NCBI GenBank assembly: GCA_902806595.1
Contig: CADCXC010000014.1
Coordinates: forward strand, 124,001 to 188,000
Reading direction: 5' to 3'
Source: Pyrenopolyporus hunteri
Lineage: Eukaryota > Ascomycota > Sordariomycetes > Xylariales > Hypoxylaceae
DNA length: 64,000 nucleotides
The notes under the pieces were generated by a model that saw only the letters and a program-made list of their open reading frames with translations, was not told where the DNA came from and did not search any database. Of the stretch, positions 1 through 12,969 are shown one piece after another (positions within the stretch are counted from its first letter, which is position 1; each line of letters begins with the position of its first letter). The translations under genes were made by a program, and so were the position numbers.

Positions 1-2639
1 CCGGCTGGCGCCTCATTCCTGGTAACGTATGCAAGCGTACTGGGGGTGACCAGAAGGATAAACAAAAAGAGTGGAAGTGCTCAGATGCTAAGGGCTCTCC
101 GAACACGCCCGGGAATAATGAAATCGAGCATACTCTAACGCCCTTCGATGGCGATTTTGATCGGTTAGAAAAGCACTACCTTGAGCGGGGTGAATTAAAT
201 AGCCAGGACGACGAGACGATAATCGCTAGACCATATAGGGCTCTAACTCAAGAGGCAGGCGACATTTTCATAACTCATGACCATGGTAAGAATTGGACAA
301 AAGCCAAGCTGCCTGAGAATAAGGGTGTCTACGCTATCGCGACTCATCCATACGTCAAGGATATGGCCTTCTTCTTGACACGGGAAAACAAGGTCATCTA
401 CACCGTTGATCGAGGCCGCAACTTCGACTACTTCGTACCGCGAGATCCGCCAGATCTTTCTCTAAACAGGCTACCCCTTTCCTTCCACCCAGATCGTAGA
501 GACTGGCTCATATGGCACGGAAAGAAGTGCAACGGCAACAATTGTTACCTCGAAGCCTCCCTTTCCATGGACCGCGGCGACAATTGGGAGACGATCAGAC
601 GGCATGTGGAAAAGTGCGAGTTCACGGGTTCGTCCGCGTATAAGTTTCGCAATATGACACAAATAATCTGTCTCGCGAAGACGCGCGAGGACAACGAAAG
701 AGACAATCCCCTCCAGCTCTTGTATAGCGATGAGTTCCCGAAGTACAAATTGAACGTGGCGTTAGACAATGTCATCAATTTCGCGACTATGGCTGAGTTC
801 ATCATGGTCGCCACGGAAAATAAGACGGAGAAGGCGGAGAATACGCTCAACGCTCTTGCTAGCTTGAACGGACGGGATTATGTACCCGCCCATTTCCCGT
901 ACAATTTCGAGGTGCCGCATACAAATGGATATACCGTTCTAGAAAGCTCAACCCATGCGGTGAACTTGTTCGTCGCAACTGAACAAGAGAAAAATCGCTG
1001 CGTCGGGTCGATCCTCAAGAGCAACTCTAATGGCACGTCTTATGTCCTAAGCGCCCCAGGCGTCAACTGCGATGACGAACTTCACGTGGACTTCGAGAAA
1101 ATGCAGGGTTTGGAAGGCGTCGTGCTAGTCAATACGGTCCAGAATCGGGACAGCGGCTCGGAGCCGAAGAGGCTTCAGACGCGGATCAGCCACAACGACG
1201 GCGCCGAGTGGGGTTTCTTGCCGCCACCCAAGCGGGATTCCGAAGATAACGAGTTCAGCTGCTATAGTCAAAGCGGCGACGAGTCATGCGCTCTCCATAT
1301 ACACGGCTATACCGAACGAGCGGACCGCGGGAAGACGTATTCGTCAGAGTCGGCGGTTGGCATCATGTTCGGTGTTGGCAACGTTGGCCCTGTCCTCGGA
1401 GATGTCAAAGATGCCGATACATTCATGACAACCGACGCCGGACTAAGCTGGAAAATGGCGAAGAAAGGCACCTGGACATGGTCTTTTGGTGACCAAGGAT
1501 CTATCGTGGTTCTTGCGCAGAGAAACACGCGGACGAAGTCCGTGTCTTATTCCCTTGATAGGGGCGATACGTGGAAAGAATATCCTTTCTCTGAAGACGA
1601 AGTCGTGATCACTGATATCACGACTCTTCGGTCAGGCTCGTCCAGGAATTTTCTACTGTGGGGCCTTCAAGGGAACAAGCTCTTCACTGTGAACTTGGAC
1701 TTCTCGGGTTTGACGAGCGGGCCATGCAAAGACGACGAGGATCGAGAAAAGTCGGACTACGAATTATGGTCACCAGCGCATCCTCTGCAACCAAACAACT
1801 GTCTATTTGGCCATAAAAATTACTACCTACGTAAAAAAAAGGATAGGAATTGTTACAACGACTATAAGCTCCAGCGCCTATATAGCGTTGAGAACTGCGA
1901 ATGCACTCGAAGTGACTTTGAATGGTACGTACGGAAGCGAGGGCTACCCATGCACGACCTAGTCGTCAGATGCTAATCCTATTGTCGCAGCGATTACAAC
2001 TACGAATTAGACAATCACGGAAATTGCAGACTCGTCGAGGGTCTCAAGCCCCTCGACCCGGAACAGGTGTGCAAGGAGAATCCGGATGAGATCGAGTACT
2101 ATGAGCCAAGCGGATTCCGTCGAATACCCTTGACGACGTGTAAAGGTGGGTTCGAAGCTGATAAAGCACGCACCCCCCACCCATGTCCTGGGCATGAGGA
2201 GGAATTCAAGAGGGCTCGTGGCATCTCCGGCGTCGGTCTCTTCTTCGCCATTGTCATTCCGCTTGCTGCCGGGTCGCTGGTCGGCTGGTGGGTCTATCGC
2301 AATTGGCAGGGCAAGTTCGGACAGATTCGGCTCGGGGAACAGAGCAGCCTCGGCAGCGACTCGCCGTGGGTCAAGTACCCAGTGGTGGCCGTATCGGCGG
2401 TGGTGGCCGTAGCCGGGGCATTACCCCTATTGATGGGCAGTCTATGGCGCAGCGTAAGCTCCGCGGTAGACAGGATCAAGGGTAGAGGGGGCAGCGGCGG
2501 ACGTTACAGCTGGCTTAGGGGAGGCAGCCAGCGGAGGTTTACGACAAGGGATAGCTTTGCTCGAGGGAGAGGCGACTACGCTATTGTGGATGAGGACGAA
2601 GGCGAGCTTCTCGGCGACGACAGCGACGACGAGGCGTGA
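1..2639 (+). CDS. VPS10: Vacuolar protein sorting receptor VPS10 (sortilin family), 3' part
   Basis: The frame is open from base 3, so the gene begins upstream of the window. Exons are 3-1924 and 1991-2639; the 66-nt intron (GTACGT..CGCAG) joins ..DFE to CDYNYELDNHG, giving 856 residues. Seen: the 10CC tail of a first Vps10 domain at the very start, then a second Vps10 beta-propeller with repeated sortilin Asp-box-like stretches (DHGKNW, DRGRNF, DAGLSW, DRGDTW), then a Cys-rich 10CC module (CFGHKNYYLR..NCECTR..CKGG). A transmembrane helix (GVGLFFAIVIPLAAGSLVGWWVY) is followed by an approximately 160-residue cytosolic tail containing a second hydrophobic stretch and an acidic end (EDEGELLGDDSDDEA). 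Family knowledge: a type I receptor cycling between late Golgi and endosome that carries vacuolar hydrolases such as carboxypeptidase Y. Two tandem Vps10 domains are usual in fungi, so roughly the first half is missing. Confidence 0.95.
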
Positions 2640-5600
2640 ACAACGAGAGAGACGATGATGATGTTAAAATCCCTGTGATGCGAATTGGGTTAAGAGGAAA
2701 ATGGAACGTATTTACAATTCGAGAGGGGCGCACAGGCAGGGTTTAGGAAAGTGGTGATGTATTGGAATGAAAGATGGTGGCGTACTTAGACAGGAGAACT
2801 CAAATCATCATCCATGGTCATCATCCATGGTCATCATCCATGATCACCCATGGTTATGGTCAATGTCAACTGCGGCCGGTCGGCGTAGCAGATCCGGTAA
2901 GAAAAGGCGGTTTCTGGTTTCCTTTTCTAATTAGCATATGGCCATCACCAGCCCCTGGGGGTTGTTGGAGTAACAGGCGTGGCTTGATTTCGTTTGATTT
3001 GGCTCGAATCTGTATTACGTAGCAACGGTAGATTTCTCTATATCTGTCCTATATCGTATCCTGAACCTGCCTCCTTTACCGGCAAGACTTTCATCCTCCT
3101 CAAGCCACCAAAAAACAGGACATATACCTACCTACCTACCTACCTACCTACCCACCTAGATAGGGACAGGCGAATAGAAATAGAACCCTTCCCTGTACGT
3201 GTGAGATGTATCGTAGAGTTTTCCACTATTGATGACTTGAAAGCGCGGCTTAGGGTATGTCGGACAAGAAAATGGATAATTCATTTCCTAAAGCTACCAC
3301 TACCTATTATGCTGGTATTCAGGCTACAATTCCATCGTCGGCCTACTCCTTAATACGTACGACGGCTTCAGCTGTTCCTGCAGCACGCAATATACACTAT
3401 ACAGACGGATTACTATATCTATATTATTGGACAACGGTCTCCATTCTTTTTATATGCAACTAATGTATAGCGGCAGGGCGGATGGTGGGATAGTGGATGG
3501 ACGTTATATGTATGGGGATATGACGGCATGACGGCATGACGGGATGTTGGATCGTCCTCGAGTGGACGACAAATGGGGCTCGTCCGTTAATTCGTTAATT
3601 GACTCGCGCGAGTGAGGATTACCGCGTACGATAGGCAAGAACGGGATAAGATGGACGATGGCCGTTTACATGATCGACATGAACCCACTCTTCTCTTCTC
3701 TTCTCTTTCCCCTCTCCTTCCCCTTCTCCTTCCCCTTCCTCTTCCCCTTCCCTGACCCCTGAGAGGCCGAATTAGTTGTTGGGCCCGCATGTACATATAT
3801 AGGTAAGAACCTAGGTATCTATAGGTATGTACCTACGTACCGCATCTGTGGTGAAGCACCATACGCACGCCATGCGCCGTGCTCGGGATACAACGCCAGC
3901 CATTAAAATACTTAACATATATACATAGGTACCTATACCACATGGTAGATAGATCCCAAAGAGAAGCCGGTCTCTTACTATTGATTTATGCACGTATCTC
4001 GTTATTATTTTTTTCGCTCAATTTTATGCGCGTTCTCGTCCGTGCTCGCACACTATATCGTTGATCGTCCGCCTTCCCCTGTCGATCTGCGTACCTAAAT
4101 AGTAGAGTTACGTATGCGGTATGCATACATACATACTACCACCATCCTATCCATATATTATTACACGTGCTTCTTATCCCTACCCGAATTCTCCCTTCCG
4201 CTTTTTATTACGTAGGAACTCCCAGCCCATTAATATGAGGGGGGGGGGAAAGAGAAGGGAGAAAAGAGTCGATATTCTGTCCTCGAAAAGGTCCCTTCCC
4301 AATCGGAGTACAGAATTGCACGGGCTTGTGCCCCCAAACCCCGACGGCATCTGATCTAGGTGTATATGCGTACATACCTTGGTTTATATACCCTACATAG
4401 CTACTACCTGGTACACACCTAGATACCTTAGGTCAGATACTTCGCCCATACTACCTGGCATCTCTAGGCTGTTTGGATAAACGTCCATAGCGCGGATAGG
4501 TCATAGCAATAGCTTATAGGTAACCCACACGCGTGCCTGCAGGGTAAGAGGTCGCTAGGCCCGTCCTGTCGGTGCGCGGCTAGCGTACTGTATAATACGA
4601 TACCTACGGGTAAGAATGAGGGCAGATGCAATGTTTCACATCTACATATACACGCCCACTAACACGTAGACTAGTACCTACATATAAGTAGGTAGGCAGG
4701 TACACACCTCTAGCCAAATAGAAGATCGTTCTAGAGCGCTAGTAATACCCCTGAAAGAAGCCTGCGCTTACGCGTGGCTAATAGAGGCGCTCAGCACACT
4801 CAGCGCCATTTCCGCTAAACGTTTCGACGATTATGTGCCCGACCCTAGGCTACGAAAATCAAACCATGCACCAGGAATGACATCTACATGTATAGTACCT
4901 ACTTGCGAGAACGTCTAGCCTAGGTACCTACATGTACGTAGATGTATTAGACAATATATACCCCGCTAGGTACCTAGGTATATAGGAGGTACCTACCTAG
5001 GCATGTATCATAAGTGTTCTACACCGCTTAGACCATGTTCTCGGATCTTCGTGGTATGTACCACATACTTAGGTGCCCCTCGCAAGGTCCAACCACGTGC
5101 CGAATCCGGCCAAGCGCCAGTTATTACCCAGTCAAGCCTAGATTAGCGTAGCTACGCTATCAAATTATTAGTACTCGGCTATCACCCTGCACAAATTATT
5201 GATCCCTAGCGTTGGTGGGAAAAAGGGGGGGGAAACATGAGAGATGTAGAATCCTACGGGTCCGAATGATTCAGCCCGGATGTAATATATTGGAAACACA
5301 AAACTAGCAGATGCTATGGTGGACGTCTTCCGAACCGAATTGGAAGTGGTAACTAGGTTGGTCTATGGATAAGGGCGGGCTTTCGGCACTGCTACTCGTT
5401 TCCTCCTACACCCTTTCTCTATGACATATCTTCGTATCCGACCTGCAAAATAAAATAGCCTCGCAACGGTCAATGACATTTTGATTCCTCGCTAAAACCC
5501 CTTGTAACTCCAGGCAATGATTGATTCCAGGTGTATGAAAGCCGGGTCGGCTACGATCATCACAGTCCATGTCATACGTCTCCCCCTCCCATCTGTGCTC

Positions 5601-5820
5601 GGGCGTGAGGATCGTCTTCCAGGCTGGATGATCAAGAGCGCGGGCCCCGCGTGAGACAAAAAGGCAAGAGTTCAAAGTTCAAGAAACCGAGAGTGATAAG
5701 TATCGTCGTAAGGAGATCCTTATGTCAGTACGGTAAATCGACAAGCCCGAGAACCGCCGAGTTTCTTGGCCACCGTAGTTACCTAGTCATTCTCGCTGTA
5801 ACCCTTTCGTATCTTACGGC
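2640..5820. other. Intergenic region rich in ACCT/TACCTAGG microrepeats
   Basis: No supportable gene. It holds the 3' flank of VPS10, a 13-bp tandem repeat (2805-2853), an ACCT run (about 3127-3152), a CT-rich tract (about 3690-3760) and many TAGGTACC/CCTAGGTA palindromes, densest at 4660-5000. Short open frames here encode only repeat-derived peptides. Confidence 0.6.
2805..2853. repeat. 13-bp tandem repeat (TCATCATCCATGG)n
   Basis: About 3.5 imperfect copies of TCATCATCCATGG, the last ones degenerating to CATGATCACCCATGG. It lies about 170 bp after the VPS10 stop codon, probably in the 3' flank. Confidence 0.8.
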
Positions 5821-8800
5821 TTAGCCTCGCCGTACTCGATTCCAGATACGCTTCACGACGTTGTTATCCGTAGGGGCCGGAAGGCCGAGCTCGTGATCGA
5901 TATCCGCGAAAATCTTATCCATGCTCTCCTTGGGGCCATCCCTAGCATACGGAGCCGGGGGAGGCAAGTCGTCTCGCAACGCCAAAATCTGGGCTGGTTT
6001 ACTAGAATACTGTCTCGACGTATTTTGTTGCCATCCGTATATCTGATCTTCACAGGCCCGCAGATCGGGCCGCGTAAGCGTCATGCGCAGCGTCATTTCG
6101 CGGGAAGCTGCAGGGACCTGCGCATAACCTTCCGGAAACCTCGTAGGAAATTCATCGGCGTGAGACTGGAGGGGTGGCTTCTCATGTTTATCCATCGTGC
6201 TTGGGGTTCTCGGCGACTCGGGATCCGGTAGTGATACATCCTCGCTATAAGTAGACGACTGGTCATCCGCAAGGAAAGTCTTAAATTTCTCCGAGTCTGG
6301 AGAAAATATGCAGTGCGACTGACCCTTAGCGCTACTAGGAAAATTCCCGTATGGGCCTGCCGAAGAATCGTTCGAGGGGAAACCAAATTCGATCGCTTCA
6401 TCGAACTTCTGCGGCGAGGCGAGATATACGCGCAATTTTAGGCGCGCTTCGGGATCCTGGTAATGAGCGGCGCCAGGGTCAATTGAGGATATCGACTCGT
6501 GGGTAGAATGTTTCGGAGCGATAAGAGACAATGCCCTAGATTTACGCCGTCCAGTTTGCGAATAGCCCATCAGGCTCGGAGACGCCGAGTTGGCCGTAGG
6601 AGGTGGCGCGTCTTTTGTTGCCGGGCGGCTCATGGAGAGGGAGGTACGTCCGAAGGGGATCTTGGAGAAGGATAAGTGTCGGCGAACCGGAGGGGGTCTC
6701 GAGTCTTTAGGAGGGGTAGGCACCGACTCCTTCAAATTTATGTGGTAGTCGTCGAGGGCGAGTCGCAAGTCGAGGTCTTCGTCTTCATCGAGCCATCGAA
6801 AGCTGTCGTAGAGTGAATCATGCTTTCCGGCGGAAGCATTGTCACTTGACAAGGACTCCATGCTGGGTCGTCCCGAGGAGGACAGGGTCGGCGGAGAAAG
6901 CGGAGGTGGAGATGGGCGTCTATTCGCAAGACGACCTGCCTTTAAGAACGCCTCGTCGGCAGCATCCAGAATAACACTTTGCCTTAGCTGTCTAGCGACA
7001 AGGACTTGCTCCTCCCTAGTAAGGTGCTTTTCCCTAATCTTAGCGGGGAGCTTGGCCAGGAACGCGCAGTCGATCGGGAGCACGTTGTCCTGACAGGTGG
7101 GCGAGGTGGGCGAGGTGATCGGTCGCTCCAGTAGTTTGCTAGGGACGACAGCGGTGCCCAGAGATGCTCCGCGACGCTGATGGTGGTGCCGGCGCAGGCC
7201 CTTGTCGGCGTGGTTCGAGGGTTCGAGGACGCCACAGGTTTGGGCAAGACGCAAACGTTCCAGGGTTGAGAAATACTAGAGGGCAAAGGAATTTAGTAAA
7301 CGCCCCCAAAACAGTGGTTCATATAATAATAAAGTAATGATTGAAATTCCTGTGTCGGTGTCGGTGCTGAGAACGATGTCAATCCCTGATTGGTCACATG
7401 AACTCATGTAGAACCGCCGTCCTCTTGGCTGCTACACACGACTAGTAAGTACAGACGCCTAGAGAGCCGGAAGGATAGCACGGTTGCTCGAGCAGCAGTT
7501 GATTCGTATGGGTATTTCGGCAGGCGTAACGGGGCCGCTTTGGCTATTACGTCCCCAGTAGCGAGACCTCGAGGTGGGGGATAAGGCTATTGTGCTAAGA
7601 TCAAACCAGAAGTTTAATCTATTTTCCAAACTGAACCTTTCGTGTTTTCCGAGGTGTGTTTCCTGGAGGGTTTGCCGTACTACTCGGGTGAGTCCAAGAA
7701 GTTTTAGCGGCGTCGGTTCCGTTCAAAATTTCTCGTCCAGGGGGCGGATCTCAGTAGGTACTGTACCAAGGGTGTCGAATAGGTACCTTGGCGATGCTAC
7801 CATAGCCCGGCTGTGGGTTGTTACGCTCCATGGCGTCGATGTTTGTTCCGACAACGTTTTGTTGTGGTAATTTAGCAAGAAAGTACTTGGTACCCGGATT
7901 GTCGTATCGGAGCCGTCCTGGGTTCAAGAAACGGTGGGTCGGGGCTGCCATTCTTGGCAGGCTAAACCCATAGCACAGTGTGCTCTGATGCAGGAACGGG
8001 CATAGTAGGCATAGTAGGCATAGAAAGAAGCACCCATGCATGCATGAAGAACACAGGCCTGTGCTCCCAGTGGTCAAGAGCGTCGCGGTCGCAATATGCA
8101 ACAACATGCAAGGTAGCTGTGCCTGCCGCTTGTTGCCACTAGCTAGCAGCCTATAAGCGAACGGGGACGAAGCTTCGTTGATGACCGTTCCTTCCACCCT
8201 CCCTTCCAACGTTCCGTAGGAATCTCCCAATTGGCAGGAACCGCTTGCCACGCAAAGTTGCGCCAGCGCGTCTCCGCATTCTGATTCTTACAGACTGCCC
8301 AATCCCGACGAGGACTTAGGCTAGTGAGGATAGATATGAGATGCCAAGCCCCACAAGGTGCCAAAGACATTCCATGTTCCCAGTCTGCAAGGAAGAAGGC
8401 ATGCGTGGTCCAGAAGGAAGTCGCGTATGGTTTTTTTTTTTTTTTTCCTTTTCTTTCCTTTTCCCGCGCCGCAGTCGTGTGTACGTAAATGCAGGGTGGC
8501 ATTGGGACCAGGAAGGAAAGAGAGCAGAAATGAGAAAAGAGAGAAAATAGAAAGAAAGAAAAGAAAGAAAAAAATAAAAGAAAAATAAAAAGAAAGAAGC
8601 GCATGGCAACTTACCTTTCGCCGAATAGCTAACGGGAGAGCCTCAAATTCCTCGATTTCTTTTCGCGTAAGGTGTGGATGCGGCGGTAGCGCTAACTCGA
8701 AGTTCTGCTGGTCTTTCTCATTCTTCGTCCTCCTCTTGATGGCGTTGTTGCCGTGCACCGTCGTCCCTAGCCATTGCCGAAGTGAACCAAGCGAATGACT

Positions 8801-8995
8801 TGCGCCCTGGTGTCCCCGATATGCATGCGGCTTCGAAGGTTGTTCAAACTCGTGCTGGTGCCGAGCTTGGTCGAGAAGGCTGTTGTGATAATCTACCGTG
8901 CCACCAATGTCAAGAGCGTTGAGGCGGGCCGCCACTTGGATGTCTGGATAGCTCCCGTTGCCTGCGAGTTTGCTACCCGTGCAGTGCCGCCGCAT
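5821..8995 (-). CDS. Conserved fungal protein of unknown function (611 aa)
   Basis: Two exons on the minus strand: 8995-8615 (127 codons) and 7275-5821. The start is the first ATG after an in-frame stop at 9034-9032. The donor (AAAG|GTAAG) and acceptor (CCTCTAG|TAT) join in phase 0 to read ..LPLAIRRK-YFSTLERLRLAQ. I recall this stretch from a conserved Pezizomycotina family that is sometimes loosely labelled 'mucin'; the name says nothing about function. Other visible parts are an HLTRKEIEEFEALP segment just before the join, a Lys/Arg-rich helix-like stretch (REKHLTREEQVLVARQLRQSVI), a long Ser/Pro-rich region likely to be disordered, and a conserved-looking C-terminus (EMTLRMTLTRPDLRACED and a final RIWNRVRRG). 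No signal peptide or membrane segment is apparent. The oddity is the 1339-nt intron. I cannot assign a function. Confidence 0.75.
7276..8614 (-). other. Unusually long (1339 nt) intron
   Basis: Intron of the 611-aa gene. It contains a long T-run near 8431-8446, an A/G-rich stretch (about 8515-8600), a GGCATAGTA tandem (about 8000-8021) and no convincing coding sequence on either strand. Most other introns in the window are 43-160 nt. Confidence 0.7.
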
Positions 8996-11206
8996 CGTTG
9001 ATATGATAAGCAGGATCAATTGGTTTGGGTGTCAGAGAGCATTATTAAGTTAGAGGCTGCGGGAGGGTCAAATTAGTGCCTCAGAGACATGATGGGTTGG
9101 TAAGGAAACTAAATAAAACCAACGACGGACGCGGCGAAAGAACAGAAAAAAAGACAGAATAGAAATTGGTAAATTGGTTTTTAGAGAAAGGAGTCGAGGG
9201 CAACGATAGTCGAGCGTATGTATATAGATGCCCGGCGACAAATTATTGAACCCAGGGTGTCGGCTCAGTGCGCATTGGCTGAAGGACGAGAAGAGAGTGA
9301 GGGACGGGAATGAGAGGGAAAAGAGGTAGCAGTATCACACACCTCCCATAGGATGAAGCTTGAGAGTTAACGCCTAACAGTGCGGTTTCCACCCCCCGAA
9401 AGCTGACAATTTCAGGACCCTAGGCGCCTAACCTTACCTAACCCCCTAACGGCTGACCGTTTATTTGGGCTTTCTGCTTTACGTTATGTAGGTGTTATAA
9501 GTACCTTCCCCCCTGGAGCATTGGGCCTGGGAGCGTTGATATTGGCGGGACGGCTTGACGGGTACGAGTGTCTAGTCCAAACTAGGAACAGCGGATCCCG
9601 TAAGGGGAAGTAAACTGGAGAAGAAAAAAGAACAATTCGCGGGGTTCCACCTATCAAGAACGTGGCTCCCACCTGGTTCCCACCCGGTCGCCGTACCGAA
9701 CTTGCTATAGCAGGTATGGTACCTAGTACGTGTAGCTTAGGTAGGTTTTGAGTTTCTTGCGCCCCTGGGCCCGTGCTTCGGGGGCTGCGGTCGTGCTTAT
9801 GTACGCACTTGGCATAGCACCAGGTCATAATTAAGGTATTATACAAGACAACTCCTTTGTACCGCACAAATATTTCATCCGCCGCGACCTTCATTCAATT
9901 TATCAGAAACCCTACTTCCACACAACAAACCTGTTTAGCATCTGAGTAGAGTGTCGACATCGCCATTTTCCCATCGGCATACAAGACCCAGCTGCTAATG
10001 TGATTCAGGGGTTACGTGGCATCGAAAAGGGGGGAAAAAAAAAATAGGTGACATGTATTTCACTGCCAGTCCTCAATGCAACGAAACCAACGCAGGCATG
10101 AATATATCCATTTCACGGTTTCATGAGCCAGCCAACTTGTGCTCGTCTCCTGCATAGGCACTTATGTACGATTATATCACAACCCTTATTATAAAAGGGA
10201 TTCACAGAAGTTTCAATAACCATCGGGGACGGGACATACTGGTTATCGTGAAGTTGCGCATATACAGACCTCCTCAGACCTGCTCGTTAGTCCTAGCAAC
10301 TGGGGCCCAGTACAGCTCGTTTCTAAATTTCACACAGACCCCAAGCGCTAGCCCCTGCGACAACATGAATTTGCGTCACCGCATAGTATAATCGTTGGCA
10401 AAATATCCAATGGCCAAGGTTCGAGACCTCATCCGGACCCCTGCTTCAAGTCGCGCCGTGTCGCTGTACTCGAACGCGCCTATAGCCGGATGCTTGGGGA
10501 ACAACGAGACAGAGGGTTTACAATAAACGAGATACTTAAATATCTCTTCGGCTTTCATCTACGCTATGGCTGTTATACCCCCGGAAACACCCGGAGCCAT
10601 ATTTTAAGGATAAGCTATGGTTTACTTTCCCTAGGCTCAGCTCACCAGGGCCGAACTTTTCCCTTTTTGTCCCTATCAGTCGGGAAAAGAAGAAAAAGGG
10701 ACGATCATTTTATCTGTGATGTTGGCATAACGTCGATACGCAAAGGGCACTCGGCCATACGCCTTCCGATCGTATCTGTGAGGGGAAAACCACAGACGTT
10801 GACGAGCTTTGACGAGATCGGCTCCTGGGATAAACCGGGATGAGTAGGGGCTGAGATCACGAAGCACATGGCCCAACATCACTGCGAGGCTCATATCTGA
10901 AACGTCCACATGCATCCTCTACTTATTTTAACATACGCAGTACGCATTGACCCAGACCGTACCTCATGTACAATACGGACACGCGCGGAAAGGCGGCCAA
11001 CATGGAAAATGCAAGATATATGTACCCAGGCACCTATTTAAAAGTCTGAATACCAAAAACCCACGAGACAGGCACGCATCCGCGTAATGCATGACCACTA
11101 GATCAACTAACGATGCTACCAAAAAGGAGATCATAGTACCTCTACCACTCCAACCTCCCCCGAGACACAAAGTATATCATCAAAACAAGTTTGACGATCG
11201 AAGATT
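8996..11206. other. Intergenic region, nothing convincing
   Basis: 5' flank of the 611-aa gene and 3' flank of the lysine aminomutase gene. Short open frames (for example 9484-9894 minus and 10490-10843 plus) have no ATG context, family resemblance or splice logic that I can support. Confidence 0.5.
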
Positions 11207-12969
11207 TTAACCCGTTGGCTCGCTTGTCTCCTCCCGACTAGGCTGTAGAGTATCTACTGGGTCATAGTACTTATATACCTTGTCTTTCTTGTCCTTGCTT
11301 TGAAGTGCTGGTTGGGTAAATGTAGAAATTCCCGTTGACCGGTCGTAGGACTCGTAGAGCGACGCCGGCCGCTTGCCACCACCCTCGGGGAGATCGACGA
11401 CGCATTTCGGCACGAAGAATCCGGCGACGATACCCTGGATCTGAGACTCGATGTCGAGGATGGTCTGCAGGGGCGTGCGGAGGTGCTCGATTTTCGGTAC
11501 CATATCACACTGGTAGATGTAATACTAGAATATCACCCGTTAGTCACTTGAGTTGTTTTTTTTTTTTTCTCGGACGAGGGCAATGTGATCTCACCGGCTG
11601 AATTGCCATCTTGGCCAACTTCTTTATCAGGGTTGACATGGTGCCGACGTCGTCGTTGATGTTTCGAAGCAAAACAGTCTGGTTGCGGACAGTAATGCCC
11701 GACTCCAACAACCTGAGGCTAGCCTGCTCTGTGATCCACGATATCTCGTTAGGGTGATTGAAATGGGTGTGAAGAGCCATGTGCTTGCCGGCCCTCCTAG
11801 CCTTGTCTGACACGCGGATCAGGGTATTCGTCCACTCATCGTTCCTGTCGAGGAATCTGTGCGGCGACACCGCCAGCCCCTTCGACGCGATCCGGAATCT
11901 CTCGATGTTTTTGCAGCCAATCAGTCGATCGCCGATCCACTCGAGGATGTCTGGCTGCAGATAGAAGGAATCCCCGCCGGAAACGACTATGTCGTGGAGC
12001 CCTTCCCGACTCTCGATGTAATCGAAAGCGGCGGTAAGCCGGGCGACCGTAGTTCTAAAGGACTCCTTAGTTACCAACTCGGTGTTACCCCCGACTCCAT
12101 ATGATCTTGTGCAATATAGACAGTACGTCGGACAAACCGACGTCGCTTCAACTTATTAGCAATAGCTAAGTAAATTACTCCGATAGGGACGTACGAAGGA
12201 GCAACGCCTTGTCGGGATAACGATGTACGACCGCACTTGCCCGCAAGTCATCTTTCTCGTGTAATGAATCAAGACTGACTGCAGGGTGATCACTTATCAT
12301 CAGAGACTTTAACGGAATAAACTGGCGGAATATTGGGTCGTTCGCCGGATCATTCCACTTAATCCTACTTAATACGTATGGCCTGGGGAAGGTTAGAGCG
12401 GGGATGGGCTATTCGCGTTGGAGACCTTCCCCTGCGGTATCGTTTGAATAGGGGAATACCTACATAATCCGAACGGACATCGTGGACTCCTTCATCCCAC
12501 TGACGACATCGGCCATCAACTCATCCCGGCTCTGGACACCCCCGCGACCTTTTGTTCGAGGGACCTCGGCTGGAAGGACGGCGTCGAGAAATTCTAGTAT
12601 CCTGTGGTCTAACAACTTACGGTCGCGCCCTAGTTTCGTCTCGACGACGTTCTGCCGCGCTCAGCGGGTGTTGTTAATGGTTAAAAAAAGGATCGGTCCT
12701 ACCTTCACACCCCATCTCCAAGACATAAAATCTTCACGAGAGACATCCTTCCATAACGGAATGGCCCTCCAGAACTCGTCGTCGAGGTCATGAGATGGCC
12801 CCGGCCACATTACGGGAGGCTCGGGGAGTGTTGGAACAGCCTTCGGGGGGGCGGCGTATCGAGGATAAGCGCTAGACAGTCTTCGTATAAGATATGAGGG
12901 GGTTCGAAGTAGATTCGGGCCCCCTTTACTGCGAGTGGGGACTTTGGACCCTGATAGAACGAAATACAT
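11207..12969 (-). CDS. L-lysine 2,3-aminomutase (KamA family radical SAM/PLP enzyme)
   Basis: Five exons: 12969-12703, 12651-12464, 12382-12195, 12151-11595 and 11524-11207 (505 aa). The introns are 51, 81, 43 and 70 nt, and each join restores family sequence. Known reaction: L-alpha-lysine to L-beta-lysine, using S-adenosylmethionine, a [4Fe-4S] cluster and pyridoxal phosphate. Seen: the radical SAM CxxxCxxC motif (C221, C225, C228 in SVCPTYCLYCTRS), the PLP lysine K451 in VDLPEGGGK, and D407 and D444, which are 37 residues apart like the two lysine-amine-binding aspartates D293/D330 of the clostridial enzyme. The N-terminus is Arg/Ser-rich (TPSYLIRRLSSAYPRY) and could be a mitochondrial presequence (inference). 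No beta-lysine pathway neighbour is visible, so its role in the fungus is unknown. It differs from bacterial KamA by the N-terminal extension and the introns. Confidence 0.93.

Noticed and set aside
8143..8609. Hydrophobic Phe/Leu-rich frames that look like membrane proteins
   Set aside because: They come from the T-rich, A/G-rich interior of the 1.34 kb intron; splicing removes them.
9484..9894. 136-codon minus-strand frame
   Set aside because: No homology that I recognise, no coding-like composition and no splice partner.
10418..10436. GGTTCGAGACC-like stretch resembling a tRNA T-arm; similar hits near 12970 and 50570
   Set aside because: No matching acceptor stem, D-arm or anticodon arm at the right distance.
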